Assembly: GCF_016278365.1 (NCBI RefSeq) | Contig: NZ_JADQBZ010000008.1 | Coordinates: 1-64,000 of the forward strand | DNA length: 64,000 nt | Direction: 5' to 3' | Origin: Methanolobus sp. | GTDB lineage: Archaea > Halobacteriota > Methanosarcinia > Methanosarcinales > Methanosarcinaceae | Part shown: positions 17,003 through 25,488 of the stretch, piece after piece | Numbering within the stretch: position 1 is the first letter of the stretch | Layout: each line of letters starts with the position of its first letter | Position numbers and translations under genes: made by a program | Notes under the pieces: model-generated | Database searches by the model: none | Told to the model about the DNA's origin: nothing | Seen by the model: the letters and a program-made list of their open reading frames with translations, nothing else

Positions 17003-17662
17003 TCAGATCATTGCAGCAACGTTATTATAGCTGATAATGAAGAAGAAACCCATGGCTATAAGGAATGCTCCGCATGTGTAAAGCAGTCTCTTGTGGGTGC
17101 GGCGTGACAGGAATCCCTTGCCTCTGGAAAAGGATGAAGATACTGATACAAGGAACCCAAGGTCCGCCACCCAGTGACCGATGATGAATGCAACCACCGC
17201 GAGCACGCCTGCCAGGTATTGCTGCATGATTATGGCGCTTCCGGCTGTCAGCCACCAGAAAAGGTAAGTCGGATTCAATGCTGATGTGAGAATGCCTGCG
17301 GATATGGGACCGGAGGAAATATCGAGTTTACCGGCCGAAGCAGTGATGTCCATTGTCTGCGCTTCTTTTGCTTTTCGGATAATGATCGCCCCGAAAAGTA
17401 TCATCGAAAGGCCACCTATTATAGCGATGTGAGATAGCATATCCTTCATAATCAAGGATGATGCACCCGCCAGGATGAGCAAGACTATAGTAATTTCTAC
17501 CAGGGAGTGGCCACCAAAAACATAAAGTCCGGTTTTCCATCCTTTCTTAATGGATATGCTGATAGTCGCAAGCATCATAGGACCAGGTACAAGTGCGGCA
17601 GAAACACCTATAGTGAAACCAAGGATGAAAGCCTGGGCCAGAGTTATCGTATCTGTCAACAT
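17003..17662 (-). CDS. LysE/RhtB family amino-acid exporter
   Basis: A 219-residue inner-membrane protein with about six membrane segments. The family signature is near the N-terminus: GFTIGVSAALVPGPMMLATI, including the G-x-x-x-x-x-x-P-G-P core. TSALNPTYLFWWLTAGS in the middle is also typical. Members export lysine, threonine or homoserine-type amino acids. It lies next to threonine synthase in convergent orientation, which is suggestive but not proof of a threonine-linked role. Confidence 0.85.
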   Translation of the reverse strand: MLTDTITLAQAFILGFTIGVSAALVPGPMMLATISISIKKGWKTGLYVFGGHSLVEITIVLLILAGASSLIMKDMLSHIAIIGGLSMILFGAIIIRKAKEAQTMDITASAGKLDISSGPISAGILTSALNPTYLFWWLTAGSAIIMQQYLAGVLAVVAFIIGHWVADLGFLVSVSSSFSRGKGFLSRRTHKRLLYTCGAFLIAMGFFFIISYNNVAAMI

Positions 17663-17822
17663 GAGGATTCAGGTGATTATATAATATCCCCGCTATATAA
17701 CCAATTCATTCTAATAAAATATGGAAATTGGCATCTGCTCTTTCCACATTTCCACTTAAAAAAGAGAACTTGAAGATACCATGGTCAGGAAATCCTCTTC
17801 GAACCTCCTGTTTGCCAGTATA

Positions 17823-18695
17823 TCAATAAACTATCTTTGAGATATCCATCTCCAGGATATCCTCAGCGCCCAGCGCCTTGAGTTTTGGTATCAACAGGTT
17901 GACCTCGCTCTTGTTGACAACAGTCTCCACAGCATAGAAATCGGATTTGTATAACTGGGATACTGTCGGACGCTTCATGGAAGGCAGGGCTTCGATAACT
18001 GAATCCAGCTTATCGGCCGGAACATTCATGTCCAGAAGCACTTTGCCTCTCGCCTCGATAACAGAAAGCAACAACGTCCTGATCTCTTCGATCTCCTGCC
18101 TTTTGACAGGGTCTTCCCAGCTCTTCCTATTGGCTATGAGCTTGGAGGAGGACTCCATGATGATATCCACTATCTTGAGGCCATTCTTGCGTAGCGTGGA
18201 GCCGGTCTCGGTCAGGTCCACAACGACATCCATGAGGTCGGGAACCTTCGCTTCGGTGGCACCATAGGAGAAGTGGACGTCCACAGGGACTCCGCGGTCT
18301 TCAAAGAACTTCTTTGTCAGGTTCGGGTATTCGGAAGCCACCCTGCTGCCCGGCTTCACATCCTTTGCGCTCTCAATATCGCTATCCTTGGGCACTGCGA
18401 TGACTATCTTTACGTTGCCTGCTCCCTGCTTGCTGTAAGGGAGGTCTGCAACCTCCACAATATCGGCATTGGATTCCCTGACCCAGTCAAGCCCGGAGAT
18501 GCCAAGGTCAAAGTAACCGTCGGACACGTAGCCAGGGATTTCCTGCGGCCGCAGGATCTTGATCTTTCCTATTCTCGGATCCCTGATGGTGGGATTGTAG
18601 TCCCTGTCGGTCTTCTTTATCTCCAGGTCCGCCTGCTTGAAAAGGAGGTAGGTCTGTTCCTCTAAACTGCCTTTGGGAAGAGCTATGCTTATCAT
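17823..18695 (-). CDS. hisG: ATP phosphoribosyltransferase, long form
   Basis: First enzyme of histidine biosynthesis, joining ATP and PRPP. The chosen start at 18695 gives MISIALPKGSLEEQT, the standard HisG beginning; five more codons are open upstream. The PRPP-binding region is DLTETGSTLRKNGL near residue 160. The C-terminal 75 residues (from about RPTVSQLYKSDF) form the ACT-like regulatory domain of the long form, which allows inhibition by histidine without HisZ. Other his genes are not adjacent. Confidence 0.93.
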   Translation of the reverse strand: MISIALPKGSLEEQTYLLFKQADLEIKKTDRDYNPTIRDPRIGKIKILRPQEIPGYVSDGYFDLGISGLDWVRESNADIVEVADLPYSKQGAGNVKIVIAVPKDSDIESAKDVKPGSRVASEYPNLTKKFFEDRGVPVDVHFSYGATEAKVPDLMDVVVDLTETGSTLRKNGLKIVDIIMESSSKLIANRKSWEDPVKRQEIEEIRTLLLSVIEARGKVLLDMNVPADKLDSVIEALPSMKRPTVSQLYKSDFYAVETVVNKSEVNLLIPKLKALGAEDILEMDISKIVY

Positions 18696-18940
18696 TTTTA
18701 CATCTCGCATGAGTTATGATCTTGTGAATGTAACATAAGGGATATGATTGTATTTAAAAAGTGTTTCTTGTGGGTGCTGAATCATAGCTCCATGCGTTTT
18801 GTATCTCCCATATAATGAATTCAAAAGTGTAATAGCAGAGCTAAAGGCTTTTATGTCACTATTTGGTTTTCAGAAGGAATTTAATCATCATAAATTTTAA
18901 GAAAAAGAGTGAGATTGTACGAAGACATCCAGAAGCATTT

Positions 18941-19062
18941 GTGAAAGGCAGTGGAAGACTTAAGTTTCACCTTGCTTCCTGTGTTGATCTTAATCAACTC
19001 TGCCTCTCACTTTCGAGATAGGGTCCTATCTTTCATGTCAGGGATAGAATCGATATCCCGAC
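18941..19062. other. Cluster of four hairpins in an intergenic region
   Basis: Within the 500-base gap before hisG: GTGAAA...TTTCAC at about 18941-18970, GTTGAT-CTTA-ATCAAC at 18983-18998, GATAGG-GT-CCTATC at 19017-19030, and GTC(A)GGGATA-loop-TATCCCGAC at 19037-19062. The rest of the gap is AT-rich without a gene. The cluster could be a small RNA, a terminator of the DAACS gene, or a hisG leader on the minus strand. Confidence 0.4.
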
Positions 19063-19199
19063 AGCCCCATTCGAATGAAATTTGAATGAAACTGCAATTA
19101 ACAATAGATTTTCATCCTACTTAACATAACCGTTAATTAATCAAAAGCGGCTGCCTTTAATTTTCATGACGTTGAAATCCGGGGATGTATAGCGCTAAG

Positions 19200-20651
19200 T
19201 TAGTTGACAATCACATCCTCGCCCAGCTTTCTCCTCTGCCTTTCATCCCTTTCCGCATTCATTGCTTCCTCTATTGCGGTCTTCTTACCGCCGACCCATT
19301 TATCCATGACCACACAGGCGACAAGGTCTCCTGTGACATTGACAGCCGTGCGGCTCATATCCAGTATCCTGTCCACTCCTATTATAAGCGCAATCCCTGC
19401 AGTGGGTATGCCCACACTGGTCAGTATAAGTGCAAGGATGACAATTCCCACTCCCGGGGTCGAGGGAGTTCCAATGGAAGCTCCTACTACAGTTATCATC
19501 AACAATAACAGGGCTCCAAAACCAAGCTCGACACCGAACACTTGGGCAAGGAAGACCGCTGCAATGCTCTGGTAGAGGGCTGTGCCGTTCATGTTAATGG
19601 TCGCTCCAAGCGGTATAACGAATTGGGATATGGATGGTCTGACACCTATTTTTTCCTCAGCCGTCTTAATGGATAGCGGCATGACAGCGGCAGAGCTGGA
19701 TGTAGAGAAAGCGAGCAGCAGCACGTCCCTTATAGACTGGATAAAGGTGAAAGGCCCTTTTTTTGAGACTGCATAGACTATGATCAGGTAGGTTACCAGC
19801 AGTATCAGAAGTCCAAGCAGCACAGTGCCCACATATACGAGCATACCCAGAAGAGCATCGATACCAAGGTTGATCGTGAATTTGCATATCAGCCCAAATA
19901 CAGCAACCGGTGCAAGCAACATGCTCCAGCGGACAACTGTCATGCTGACCTCCTGTAGTGATCCCAGCAGTTCAAGAAGCGGTTTTGACTGCGCAGGGGC
20001 CATGGAAACAAGAGCTACACCTATGATTATAGAGAAGATGACCACCTGAAGCATCTGTCCCGTGGCAAGCGCACCCAGGGGATTTGTGGGGAGTATTGTA
20101 GTTATCATTCCAGGAACTTCCGCAACATTAAATGTGTTTACAGACGAGCTCATCAGCATGTCTGAGGTGCTATTCTGGGTTGAAATACCTCCTGTGCCCA
20201 GCGTCTGCTGAACCATTTCGCTACTGATATAATTGCCCGGGCCTATCAGCAGGGCCAGGGCAAGCCCGATAAGAATAGCAAATGCTGTTGTGACAAGGAA
20301 GTATCCCACTGTCCTAAGGCCTACCTGTCTTAACTGTTCCATATCCTCACCGGCAGCAATCCCGCGGATGATGGATGCAACGACAAGAGGAATAACGATC
20401 ATCTGCAGCAGCGCAAGAAAAATGTAGCCAGGGAGCGCCAGCCATTCACCTATTATGTATGAGACTTCCCCGTCTACAAATCCGGTAGAGGGGCCAAGTG
20501 CAAGTCCTGTGATAATACCAAACGCCATCCCTAATAGTATCTTCAGCCACAGCCGACCTCTTATATGGGAATGGAGATGATGGCTGAGATTCTTCAGGGA
20601 GCGGGGATGTATAAGAGAAACAGGGTCTAAAGCAAGTTTTTTGCCTGGCAT
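19200..20651 (-). CDS. DAACS family dicarboxylate/amino acid:cation symporter
   Basis: A 483-residue transporter of the GltP/GltT type with eight membrane helices and two re-entrant loops. Family motifs: the serine-rich loop LLAFSTSSSAAVMPLSI near residue 315, the TINMNGTALYQSIAAVF helix near residue 360 and GTPSTPGVGIVILALIL near residue 400. It is expected to take up glutamate, aspartate or C4-dicarboxylates with sodium or protons. The N-terminal 30 residues are a hydrophilic extension. Monocistronic by spacing. Confidence 0.9.
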   Translation of the reverse strand: MPGKKLALDPVSLIHPRSLKNLSHHLHSHIRGRLWLKILLGMAFGIITGLALGPSTGFVDGEVSYIIGEWLALPGYIFLALLQMIVIPLVVASIIRGIAAGEDMEQLRQVGLRTVGYFLVTTAFAILIGLALALLIGPGNYISSEMVQQTLGTGGISTQNSTSDMLMSSSVNTFNVAEVPGMITTILPTNPLGALATGQMLQVVIFSIIIGVALVSMAPAQSKPLLELLGSLQEVSMTVVRWSMLLAPVAVFGLICKFTINLGIDALLGMLVYVGTVLLGLLILLVTYLIIVYAVSKKGPFTFIQSIRDVLLLAFSTSSSAAVMPLSIKTAEEKIGVRPSISQFVIPLGATINMNGTALYQSIAAVFLAQVFGVELGFGALLLLMITVVGASIGTPSTPGVGIVILALILTSVGIPTAGIALIIGVDRILDMSRTAVNVTGDLVACVVMDKWVGGKKTAIEEAMNAERDERQRRKLGEDVIVN

Positions 20652-20728
20652 ACCCTGAGATTCGACCTAATGTTTAAAGGTTCTTTTGGTACTGATAGGT
20701 GAAATATCTGATACTATGTTGAGAGGTA

Positions 20729-21139
20729 TTAGATTCCATACAGCAACTTATCCAGCGGGCTGCCTGCCCCACTAATTACAAGCAGGTTATTTGTAACGAC
20801 CAATATTCCCAGAATAGATAGAGAATGTCTCGTGATGTCCCATGTAGATGGATAATCCTGCATTTTAAGATACAGGTAGTCCAGGAAACAGAGAGTAAGA
20901 AATAGCATTTTGATCACTATAAGGCTGTAGTAGCCGTAATTGCTAAGAAAACCTGAAACGATGGAATTTGCTTCATACCCGAGTTCATTCTCAAGGGCAA
21001 ATACAGTTGTTGATATATCACCTATTACATAAAAAAGGAAAATGTATCTGATGTCATGACAAAACTCCTTAATGCTCACCCGTGCATGCGACAGACACAC
21101 TTTACAGTAAACCGTCTCAAATGTTGTAAACTGACCCAA
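20729..21139 (-). CDS. Integral membrane protein, DUF5658-like
   Basis: A 136-residue protein with about three hydrophobic segments: YIFLFYVIGDISTTVFALE near residue 35, SLIVIKMLFLTLCFLDYLYL near residue 75 and LGILVVTNNLLVI near residue 112. The acidic-glycine pattern GDISTT..LE..LGYEANS resembles the DUF5658 group, whose function is unknown. The N-terminal 25 residues, with three Cys and a His, may be outside the true protein if a later start is used. Confidence 0.55.
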   Translation of the reverse strand: MGQFTTFETVYCKVCLSHARVSIKEFCHDIRYIFLFYVIGDISTTVFALENELGYEANSIVSGFLSNYGYYSLIVIKMLFLTLCFLDYLYLKMQDYPSTWDITRHSLSILGILVVTNNLLVISGAGSPLDKLLYGI

Positions 21140-21308
21140 ATATATCTCTCCCCTTAATGATAGGAATCAGGGAAGCTTAAAACTTGAGAAACATAGTTAC
21201 TGAAAAAACCTTTTTACTTGAATTATAAGCGCTTTTATATTCAGAAAATACAAATAGATATTATGGATTAAGTTAAGAGGAGGAACTGAATCTATAATCC
21301 CATTCATA

Positions 21309-21719
21309 GTGGCATTTATTGTCTTTCTAAGAACACTGGCACAGATGTTCAAGGAGGAGGGTTTCAGAAGTCTTTTCATACTTGTGGGAATCACCCTTGC
21401 CTTCGGGACAATAGTCTATCACAATATCGAAGGTTGGGGATGGCTGGATTCATTCTATTTCTGTGTCATTACTTTGACGACCATAGGATATGGTGACATT
21501 AGCCCTTCTACAGATCTCGGAAAAATATTCACTATCATGTACGTGTTCATGGGCTTGGGTATACTGGTTGGCTTTGTTACTGCAACAGGGGATTTTATAC
21601 AGAAAAGACGGCAAAACAGAATTGCAAACCATAGCGCTCCGACACAATGGCTATTTTCACATGGAGATCAGGAAATACCTGATGAAGATGTGACCGCGCA
21701 GCCACAAGAGAAGGACTGA
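21309..21719 (+). CDS. Two-helix potassium channel
   Basis: A 136-residue minimal K+ channel subunit. TM1 is at about residues 20-37, the pore helix and selectivity filter TLTTIGYGD at about residues 56-64 and TM2 at about residues 72-92. A polar, acidic tail follows without an RCK domain. Four copies would form a pore. It starts with GTG at 21309; upstream sequence GAGGAGGAACTG at about 21279 is too far to be its ribosome-binding site, so an upstream start or leaderless initiation is possible. Confidence 0.88.
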   Translation: MAFIVFLRTLAQMFKEEGFRSLFILVGITLAFGTIVYHNIEGWGWLDSFYFCVITLTTIGYGDISPSTDLGKIFTIMYVFMGLGILVGFVTATGDFIQKRRQNRIANHSAPTQWLFSHGDQEIPDEDVTAQPQEKD

Positions 21720-21789
21720 TTGCAAGGATGATCATTTTTTGCTATAACTTTTTATGTGTTCGCTCCAATTGATTGGATGAGGAAACATC

Positions 21790-22092
21790 ATGCAATTCCT
21801 GATAGACAGATTACCTGAAACCGCTGACGCCTTTGTTCAGATGCGTGCAACTATCTTCAAGGACAGTGCGCTTGATATTAAGACAAAAGAGATGATTGCT
21901 GTGGCCGCTTCTGTGCTGCTCAAATGCGAACGCTGCATTGAGGTCCACTCACAGAGGGCTATAGACAACGGAGCTACAAAAGATGAGCTTGCAGAGGCTA
22001 TATCAGTTGCCATGTTCATATCAGCAGGCTCCACACTTCACTGGACAGATGTGTATAAAAAGGTTTTTGCGGAAGATGAGAGTAAAAAGTAA
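21790..22092 (+). CDS. AhpD/carboxymuconolactone decarboxylase family protein
   Basis: A 100-residue alkylhydroperoxidase-like protein. The redox motif is KCERCIEVHSQRAI, i.e. CxxC with the conserved His four residues on, near residue 45. MIAVAASVLLKC before it and the DELAEAISVAMF after it complete the family signature. Members act as small thiol peroxidases or reductases in oxidative stress. It follows the potassium channel gene by 70 bases; co-transcription is possible. Confidence 0.88.
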   Translation: MQFLIDRLPETADAFVQMRATIFKDSALDIKTKEMIAVAASVLLKCERCIEVHSQRAIDNGATKDELAEAISVAMFISAGSTLHWTDVYKKVFAEDESKK

Positions 22093-22142
22093 AGATAGGC
22101 AAAACCTGCCTTCCCCATAAATCTACGTAAATCAGATGGCTC

Positions 22143-23243
22143 CTATAGGAGTCCTTTTTCCTGGTAGTATTCGTCCCTTGCAGCCACAAAAGCCTTCAGG
22201 TTATCAAGAGGTGTCCGGGGTGCTATTCCACAGCCGGGAGCAAGGATGCCGATACCATCCTCGATACATTGTTTCGCTTCTCTTTTGATGACTTCCCGGG
22301 ATTTGTATAGCAGTGTTTCCGCCGGGGATACATTACCTATCAGGCATATATCGTCACCGGCTATCTGGCTGGCATAGGCAACATCGACCTTCTCCTCGAT
22401 GCTGAGTCCCTGAAAACCGGAGTCTGCCAGTGGTTCAAGAATTGCAGTGGCATCCCCGCACATGTGAAGCAGTTTCAACCCTTTCATTTTACTGGTAAGT
22501 GACTGATACACCGGAAGCACCAGTGATTCAAACAGCGGGGGAGGGAACAGGTCGGGACCGGCTTCTGAATCAATTACTATCACAGCATCTGCGCCATGAT
22601 CATAGAGAGCATTTGCATATTCGGCACATATAGTTTCTCCTAGGTTCATCAGTTCCAGGAGAGCATCAGGGTCTGTTATGCACCATCTCAGGTAATTGTT
22701 TGCACCGGCAAGATAGAAGGCAGTGGCTGCAGGCCCGATCATTCCAGCTATCAACGGCACATCATCCCCTATCCTCTGTTTGATCATGTCAGTAGCTTCC
22801 AGCATTGTCCCAATCCTCCGCATATCCGGACTGCTGGCAGATATCCTTCCCATACAGTTGCTTTGGGATTCAAGTGCTGTCCTGATATTCCGGTTTTCCA
22901 GAAGGTCTTCAGAAATAGTTATTTTCTTGATATCCTCTTTTTTCTTGCAGGGGAAATCCAGCTGGTATGGTTGCGTATCAAAAGAACCCTCTGCGATAGT
23001 GCATCCAAGTGTTTCTGCGATCACTGTAGTGCAAAATGGATAGCGTACAGATTCAAAACCAGCGATCTCATAACCAGCTATAGCAAGTGTCGCCATCTGC
23101 CTGGGTTCATAATTAGCTTGCGGCCAGCTGGCACCGGATAGTTCCATAAGGTCAACAGTGCCAGTCTGGGTAACCGAACACACAGGCACTTTGTCAACCT
23201 CCTCCCTTTTTACAGAACGCACGAAACGCTCTTTCAATGTCAT
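22143..23243 (-). CDS. MtaA/MtbA-type methylcobamide:coenzyme M methyltransferase
   Basis: A zinc enzyme of the uroporphyrinogen decarboxylase fold that moves the methyl group from a corrinoid protein to coenzyme M in methylotrophic methanogenesis. The start at 23243 gives TLKERFVRSVKREEVDKVPV, matching MtaA N-termini; the ORF continues upstream into the maf gene without homology. Zinc ligands His and Cys are seen in LLHMCGDATAIL and in LAPGCGIAPRTPLDN. There is no partner corrinoid or methyltransferase gene nearby, so whether it serves methanol, methylamines or another substrate is open. Confidence 0.87.
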   Translation of the reverse strand: MTLKERFVRSVKREEVDKVPVCSVTQTGTVDLMELSGASWPQANYEPRQMATLAIAGYEIAGFESVRYPFCTTVIAETLGCTIAEGSFDTQPYQLDFPCKKKEDIKKITISEDLLENRNIRTALESQSNCMGRISASSPDMRRIGTMLEATDMIKQRIGDDVPLIAGMIGPAATAFYLAGANNYLRWCITDPDALLELMNLGETICAEYANALYDHGADAVIVIDSEAGPDLFPPPLFESLVLPVYQSLTSKMKGLKLLHMCGDATAILEPLADSGFQGLSIEEKVDVAYASQIAGDDICLIGNVSPAETLLYKSREVIKREAKQCIEDGIGILAPGCGIAPRTPLDNLKAFVAARDEYYQEKGLL

Positions 23244-23376
23244 ATCGTCCAAGATGCCATCCTCTTTATCTTTAAATATGAAGGTTCTAAATCTATATCT
23301 GTGGAATATGTTTTCATGCACGTACTTTAAGTTTGCGATAAAAGCAGGTGTATTCACGCCGGGGGAGAGGGCTTCA

Positions 23377-23979
23377 TTACTCCGAATTACTCTTGTCCCA
23401 GAGCATGCTCTCAGCATGAATCTGTTCTAACATCCTACCCAGTCTGAACAGGGGCAGTCCCACTACATTGAAGTAATCGCCTTCTATACGTTTCACAAAC
23501 AGAGCGCCTTTTCCCTGGATGGCGAACGAGCCCGCCTTTCCGAAAGGCTCTCCTGTATTAACGTAGGAATCAATCTCTCCGGCTGACAGGATTTTCATAA
23601 ATACCAGAGTGGTCTCATATTCGCTGATCTCAAGACCTTTGCCGGTATCCAGCAAAGTGATTCCTGTGATGACCTTTACCTTCTGACCGCTTATTTTCTG
23701 CAGGGTTGCTTTTGCCATATTCTCAGAAGAGGGCTTGCCTAATATTTCACCAGAGCAGACCACAAAAGTATCAGCGGATATGATCAGTCCTTCCCTGAAA
23801 TGCCTTGCTGCATCCTTTGCCTTTTCACGGGAATGATGGACAGCAAGCTCCTCAGGCGTAAGGCCTTCCACCGGCTCTTCTTCATAAGAGCTGCTATATA
23901 CCTCAAACCGGTTGCCTAATAACTGTTCCAGCAATTCCTTCCTTCGAGGGGAGGCTGAGGCAAGTATCACTTTTCCCAT
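23377..23979 (-). CDS. maf: Maf-like nucleotide pyrophosphatase
   Basis: A 200-residue Maf/Ham1-type NTP pyrophosphatase, which removes modified or non-canonical nucleotides. Motifs: [17 protein letters not shown] at the N-terminus, SREKAKDAA near residue 50, [17 protein letters not shown] near residue 68 and [16 protein letters not shown] near residue 143. Length is normal. It is upstream of the MtaA-like gene in the same direction, with 133 bases between them. Confidence 0.92.
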   Translation of the reverse strand: MGKVILASASPRRKELLEQLLGNRFEVYSSSYEEEPVEGLTPEELAVHHSREKAKDAARHFREGLIISADTFVVCSGEILGKPSSENMAKATLQKISGQKVKVITGITLLDTGKGLEISEYETTLVFMKILSAGEIDSYVNTGEPFGKAGSFAIQGKGALFVKRIEGDYFNVVGLPLFRLGRMLEQIHAESMLWDKSNSE

Positions 23980-24067
23980 GCGCTTATTTCGCGGATAAAG
24001 AATATATTCCTGCTGAATCTGTAATCTTTGAGAATGTTTACTATCTTTCTTCTAGCACATGTCAGCT

Positions 24068-25153
24068 TTATTGGGGAGGAGTTCGCACCGATGCAGGCGC
24101 GTCCTCATAACCTGTGCTCTTGGAATCATCAAAGATAGGTATCGTGATTTCAGGATACCACAGCTGCAGGAAGGTGAGCAGATGATATCTGAGGAATACC
24201 TGACCAGGCATGCTCACAAAGGCTATTGCGAGTATTAGGATCACCAGTTGGATGAATATCAAAGGTACTAAGACGATCCACACCACTGACGACCCCGGCC
24301 AGAGAGCTGTAAGAACTAGGTAAAGCAAGCCATTTATTACCAATGCGACCAGCACAGCTAAAATGATAACTATCAATGCCACAATTCCAACTATAATAGC
24401 TACCACAAGGCTTAGCACTATCCTTCCGATCCAGTAGAGGACTATCTGCCAGGGATCACGTCTGAGATTCCTCAGTACCATCGTGAATGCCCGGAATATA
24501 TTATTTCCTGTGTAGAGGGCAACAGGTATAGAGAGGCCGATCAAGGAACTAACTACGCCGCCAACGATAGCAAGTATAAAGATCAAAGCGAACAGCAGGA
24601 GCAGGAAAATGAAGACGTTGGAAGCCGTGAAACCTGGTGCTGTCGAAGCCGGAGAATCTATGACAGCGTATATGAATGGTAAAGTTACAGCGGCGATGAT
24701 GAACAACAGAATCAGGGCAAACAGTAATCGCAATAGGAAGAGCCCGAACCCTTTACTAAGATACCTGCGGGAGTATTCCCAGAACCTCACATCATTTTTC
24801 ACAAGGGATTCAACTAAAACGAACTCCATTACACTTGAAATATAAGAAAACAAAAGCACCAGAAGTATGAATAATATAATCAGCACAAATGCGATCTCTA
24901 ACATATTGGAAGAGAACCAGCTAAAAGCCTGCTGGAATGTATCCGTTGCGCCTCCCGGAACGTCGGGAACGGAAGATATGTCGGAATCATCAAAAGAGTA
25001 GTTGCTACCGCTTCCTCCATTGAAACCCGATCCACCTATGAGCAGGACTATTATGGCCAGCTTCATCCATTTCCAGAAATCAAAGGGCTCCAGTAAACAT
25101 TCTTTTGTTCGCCCAATAGCCCTGTCAATAGCATCTGCCACATACCAGCTCAT
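24068..25153 (-). CDS. Polytopic membrane protein, DUF7544-like
   Basis: A 361-residue protein with about six long hydrophobic segments spread over residues 35-320. The N-terminus (SWYVADAIDRAIGRTKECLL, then PFDFWKWMKLAIIV) matches archaeal membrane proteins annotated DUF7544 in haloarchaea and methanogens. Residues 45-95 form an acidic, Gly/Ser-rich external loop. The function is unknown. Stand-alone gene. Confidence 0.65.
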   Translation of the reverse strand: MSWYVADAIDRAIGRTKECLLEPFDFWKWMKLAIIVLLIGGSGFNGGSGSNYSFDDSDISSVPDVPGGATDTFQQAFSWFSSNMLEIAFVLIILFILLVLLFSYISSVMEFVLVESLVKNDVRFWEYSRRYLSKGFGLFLLRLLFALILLFIIAAVTLPFIYAVIDSPASTAPGFTASNVFIFLLLLFALIFILAIVGGVVSSLIGLSIPVALYTGNNIFRAFTMVLRNLRRDPWQIVLYWIGRIVLSLVVAIIVGIVALIVIILAVLVALVINGLLYLVLTALWPGSSVVWIVLVPLIFIQLVILILAIAFVSMPGQVFLRYHLLTFLQLWYPEITIPIFDDSKSTGYEDAPASVRTPPQ

Positions 25154-25488
25154 AATAAGTAATAGAGTAGGTGTCCATAAATAATTTACTATTTTGCTTA
25201 AGAGATTCGGGAATTAATTATTCTTATATATTAACATTACGCTAATCTTCATAATAGTGTCATAATAGTGTAATATTTCTATCATAATATATTTACTATA
25301 GGTCAACTCCTGCATATTTCTTTCAAAATATGCAACAAGGAGTTATAATTTTTTTATATATGGCGTTAAGTAACTTTTCGCAATTTAAAAAGAATCATGT
25401 TTTTATACAATAAAGTAAAATGTATATTTTAGTAATTATTTATTTAGTTAGCATAATAATTATTTTTATAATCAGGATGGTGTGAAAT
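25154..25488. promoter_or_regulatory. AT-rich upstream region of the chemoreceptor gene
   Basis: 335 bases with many TATA-like runs. A direct repeat of CATAATAGTGT occurs at about 25250 and 25261. A GGATGG ribosome-binding-like sequence precedes the ATG at 25489. No gene is evident. Confidence 0.35.

Noticed and set aside
22143-23417. Longer MtaA-like ORF starting inside maf
   Set aside because: The additional 58 residues have no homology to MtaA and overlap the maf gene; the start at 23243 matches the family N-terminus.
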